From Bacillus sp. B1-b2 (lineage in GTDB: Bacteria; Bacillota; Bacilli; Bacillales; Cytobacillaceae): a stretch of 64,000 nucleotides of DNA. Location of the stretch: NCBI RefSeq assembly GCF_009183415.1, contig NZ_WEHU01000017.1, forward strand, positions 39,049 to 103,048, read 5' to 3'. The notes below the pieces were generated by a model. That model was given only the letters and a program-made list of their open reading frames with translations. It searched no databases and was not told the DNA's origin. Positions 62,600 through 64,000 of this stretch are shown piece by piece; the stretch's first letter is position 1; each line of letters begins with the position of its first letter. Made by a program: the position numbers and the translations under genes.

Positions 62600-63151
62600 A
62601 TATAAATTTTGAATGAGCAACCTTATCTATATTTGCTGTAGATTCCTCATTTAAAGTAAAAGGGGTCGACAATAAATTGGGCTCCTCTAGTTTGTAGAAA
62701 AAGTAATTTACGAAGGATAAATAGTATTTTTATCCAAATGGTCTATGAGGAGATAACTAGATAAAGCCCCTAAAAAAGCAAAAAAGGGCGAGAAAATAGC
62801 AAAAAAACCTAAATTGAACGTTCTTTTGATGATTAAAAATGGAAGACTAAAATAGAGGATTCAAAAACGGACAAGGATTTAAAAAAGTCACTTTCTCGGA
62901 TCTATTTGGCATGATTCAAGGAGCCACTACCATGAATAATATCATTTTTTAAATAATGTGTTATCTAGTAAGTTGAGTTTGTTAGTTATTGGAAAACATA
63001 CATCAACAACAAAATTTGAATTCTGCTGTTGATGTTAATGTTGAAAGTATATACTCGTCTAATAGATCGAGATTAATTAGGCGTCCAGCATTATACAATA
63101 AAGTATATGTATAAACCCTACTCACACTTCACAATCAACTATATTTCTAAA
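62600..63151. other. Intergenic region, possible short coding remnants
   Basis: About 550 bases. The plus strand at about 62850-62952 has a coding-like fragment (VTFSDLFGMIQGATTMNNII) ending in a stop; another Lys-rich fragment precedes it in a different frame. Neither has a start or a recognised family. A short dyad of CATCAACA/TGTTGATG lies at about 63000-63037. Confidence 0.35.
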
Positions 63152-63649
63152 TTATATTTGTGGAACTTCCATACCCATTGCTGCCCAATCTTCACGAGCT
63201 GGACCGTATACACTTGGTACTTTTATTCCTGCTTGGCGGATAAGTACTGTCAATTGTCCACGGTGGTGAATTAAATGTTTAAGAATGATTGGAAGCGATA
63301 CTTCAAGTGGCATTTCTCTTCCAAATACTTGATGAATTTCTTTTAAGGTTGAGTCACTCCACTGTGTTTGTACATTTTGATTAATTGCAACAACCAAATT
63401 TCGGAAGCTATCAGCTATTTTTTTAGCAGAGGTTGGTACAATAGCAGGATCTTGAACAAAACGCTCATTTAATCCAAAGATAGATGTAGGGATACTTTCG
63501 ACTATATGCCATGCAATTCTTCCTAATGTTCGATCATCAGGAGTAACTTCTTGATGAAGAGAAGCATCTGTTAATGCATCAAACAATCTTTGAGTAGTCT
63601 CCATTTCACTATTCCATTCTTCTAAAAATTCAGTAACAGTAAGACTCAT
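63152..63649 (-). CDS. DinB-family protein
   Basis: A 165-residue four-helix DinB-like protein with AGGAGG before the ATG. The putative metal His residues are in LGRIAWHIVESIPTSIFGL and LPIILKHLIHHRGQLTVLIR, the HxxxHHRGQL text being diagnostic of DinB/DUF664 proteins. The C-terminal VPSVYGPAREDWAAMGM is also typical. Members act as thiol transferases or are uncharacterised. Transcribed alone; a group II intron end lies about 140 bases upstream. Confidence 0.88.
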   Translation of the reverse strand: MSLTVTEFLEEWNSEMETTQRLFDALTDASLHQEVTPDDRTLGRIAWHIVESIPTSIFGLNERFVQDPAIVPTSAKKIADSFRNLVVAINQNVQTQWSDSTLKEIHQVFGREMPLEVSLPIILKHLIHHRGQLTVLIRQAGIKVPSVYGPAREDWAAMGMEVPQI

Positions 63650-63786
63650 TGTAAAATCCTCCTAATAATTCTAGTAATATTGGATGAATTATCATCTACC
63701 TCATCATAAAGGAACAAGCACCGTTTGAAAAGCAGACTGGTTCGAACCTATCTTACTGCTTACTATTTTTTCGTTTCTATCGAATA

Positions 63787-64000
63787 GAGTAGGGTGACCA
63801 TTCACATGGCCACCCCCTCATCAAACCGCACGTGCCCTATTAAGGCATACGGCTTACCAACGTGTTATATTGAACTTTTATTTTCCCTGTGCACAGTTTA
63901 TTTTACGAACCCTTTCACGTGTAAAATACTCTTTTCCTCTTTCTTTTGCTCGTTGTAAAGCCCTTTTGTACTTCTTCTCATGTTTAGCCTTCATATATTG
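63787..64000 (-). mobile_element. Group II intron, 3' end (domains V and VI plus maturase C-terminus)
   Basis: On the minus strand, after the reading frame below, a domain V hairpin lies at 63823-63855: AAGCCGTATGCC and GGGCACGTGCGGTTT, with the AGC catalytic triad and a two-base bulge. Domain VI follows (GGTGGCC ... GGTCACCC, about 63790-63819) with an unpaired A region and a CTACT-type 3' end near 63787. The order and text are those of bacterial group II introns. The 5' end and most of the element lie beyond the right edge. Confidence 0.8.
63878..64000 (-). CDS. Group II intron-encoded reverse transcriptase/maturase, C-terminal end (partial)
   Basis: The last 40 codons of a frame entering from the right edge: a Lys/Arg-rich helix (KAKHEKKYKRALQRAKERGK) and a short tail ending NCAQGK at a TAA (63878-63880). 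The text alone is not diagnostic. The assignment rests on the group II domain V immediately downstream, since intron-encoded proteins end shortly before domain V. The basic C-terminus would suit the DNA-binding region of such a protein. Confidence 0.6.
   Translation of the reverse strand, partial: QYMKAKHEKKYKRALQRAKERGKEYFTRERVRKINCAQGK

Noticed and set aside
62820..62952. Short coding-like plus-strand fragments between the PRD regulator and the DinB gene
   Set aside because: Different frames, no start codon with ribosome-binding site and no recognised family.
1..64000. CRISPR arrays, tRNA or rRNA genes, prophage or defence-system clusters
   Set aside because: No regularly spaced repeats, cloverleaf-like genes, integrases, phage structural genes or recognised defence genes were seen in the window.

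Overview
The window looks like a stretch of chromosome from a low-GC, endospore-forming Bacillaceae species. The lineage signs are consistent: AT-rich DNA, strong GGAGG ribosome-binding sites, frequent TTG and GTG starts, a des-desK-desR cold-response module, a GerAB-type germinant receptor subunit, a Spo0F-type sporulation kinase, a YfiT-type bacillithiol transferase, a YcnK-type copper regulator, and a T-box leader. No rRNA, tRNA, CRISPR array, prophage or intact insertion sequence is visible. The one clear mobile element is the 3' end of a group II intron at the right edge. Layout, left to right. 0-6 kb is metal handling: a nickel/peptide-type binding lipoprotein cut by the edge, a CopD-like membrane protein and the Cu(I) ATPase CopA, with a divergent YcnK-like regulator (DeoR helix-turn-helix fused to a NosL-like Cys-rich domain). 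6.7-10.7 kb holds a MEDS-domain protein and the fatty-acid desaturase with its thermosensor kinase and response regulator. 10.8-20.3 kb is a patchwork: a decayed hxlR/qorB pair, a PadR-DUF2812 pair with large operator palindromes, an MFS exporter, a Crh/HPr-like protein, a LysR regulator, PsiE and small unknowns. 20.3-33.6 kb holds a MocR regulator divergent from an HpaB-type hydroxylase, a broken DUF2332 gene, NUDIX, Ada DNA repair, a PEP-mutase-like enzyme, a decayed MMPL/TetR pair, an ECF sigma factor with its probable anti-sigma partner, and a DUF3231 protein. 33.8-45.7 kb is mainly membrane proteins: DUF456, a T-box-controlled aromatic-type amino-acid permease, LtrA, TerC with its TetR regulator, a broken DUF421 gene sharing that regulator's likely operator, an orphan GerAB, and a PadR/hydrolase pair. 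45.9-57.4 kb holds a sporulation-type kinase, a MerR-SDR operon, PadR-DUF1048, dsdA, a MocR/EamA divergent pair, YfiT and a cold-shock-like protein. 57.8-62.6 kb is one catabolic operon: PRD regulator, class II aldolase and fructose-type EIIABC, under a near-consensus cre box. How the genes work together: most of the window consists of small regulator-plus-effector modules (PadR, MocR, TetR, MerR, LysR, DeoR or PRD with one or two targets), and several operators can be read directly. A second theme is gene decay. At least seven loci are truncated, frameshifted or internally deleted. Two of them (hxlR/qorB and MMPL/TetR) are divergent pairs that both lost their facing 5' ends. I found no clear candidate for an entirely new defence or metabolic system. 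The best leads are the HPr/Crh paralog with Gln15 and Glu46, the YcnK regulator placed beside copA, the shared TerC/DUF421 operator, and the kinase-free aldolase-PTS operon. All calls come from reading the sequence; no database search was run.
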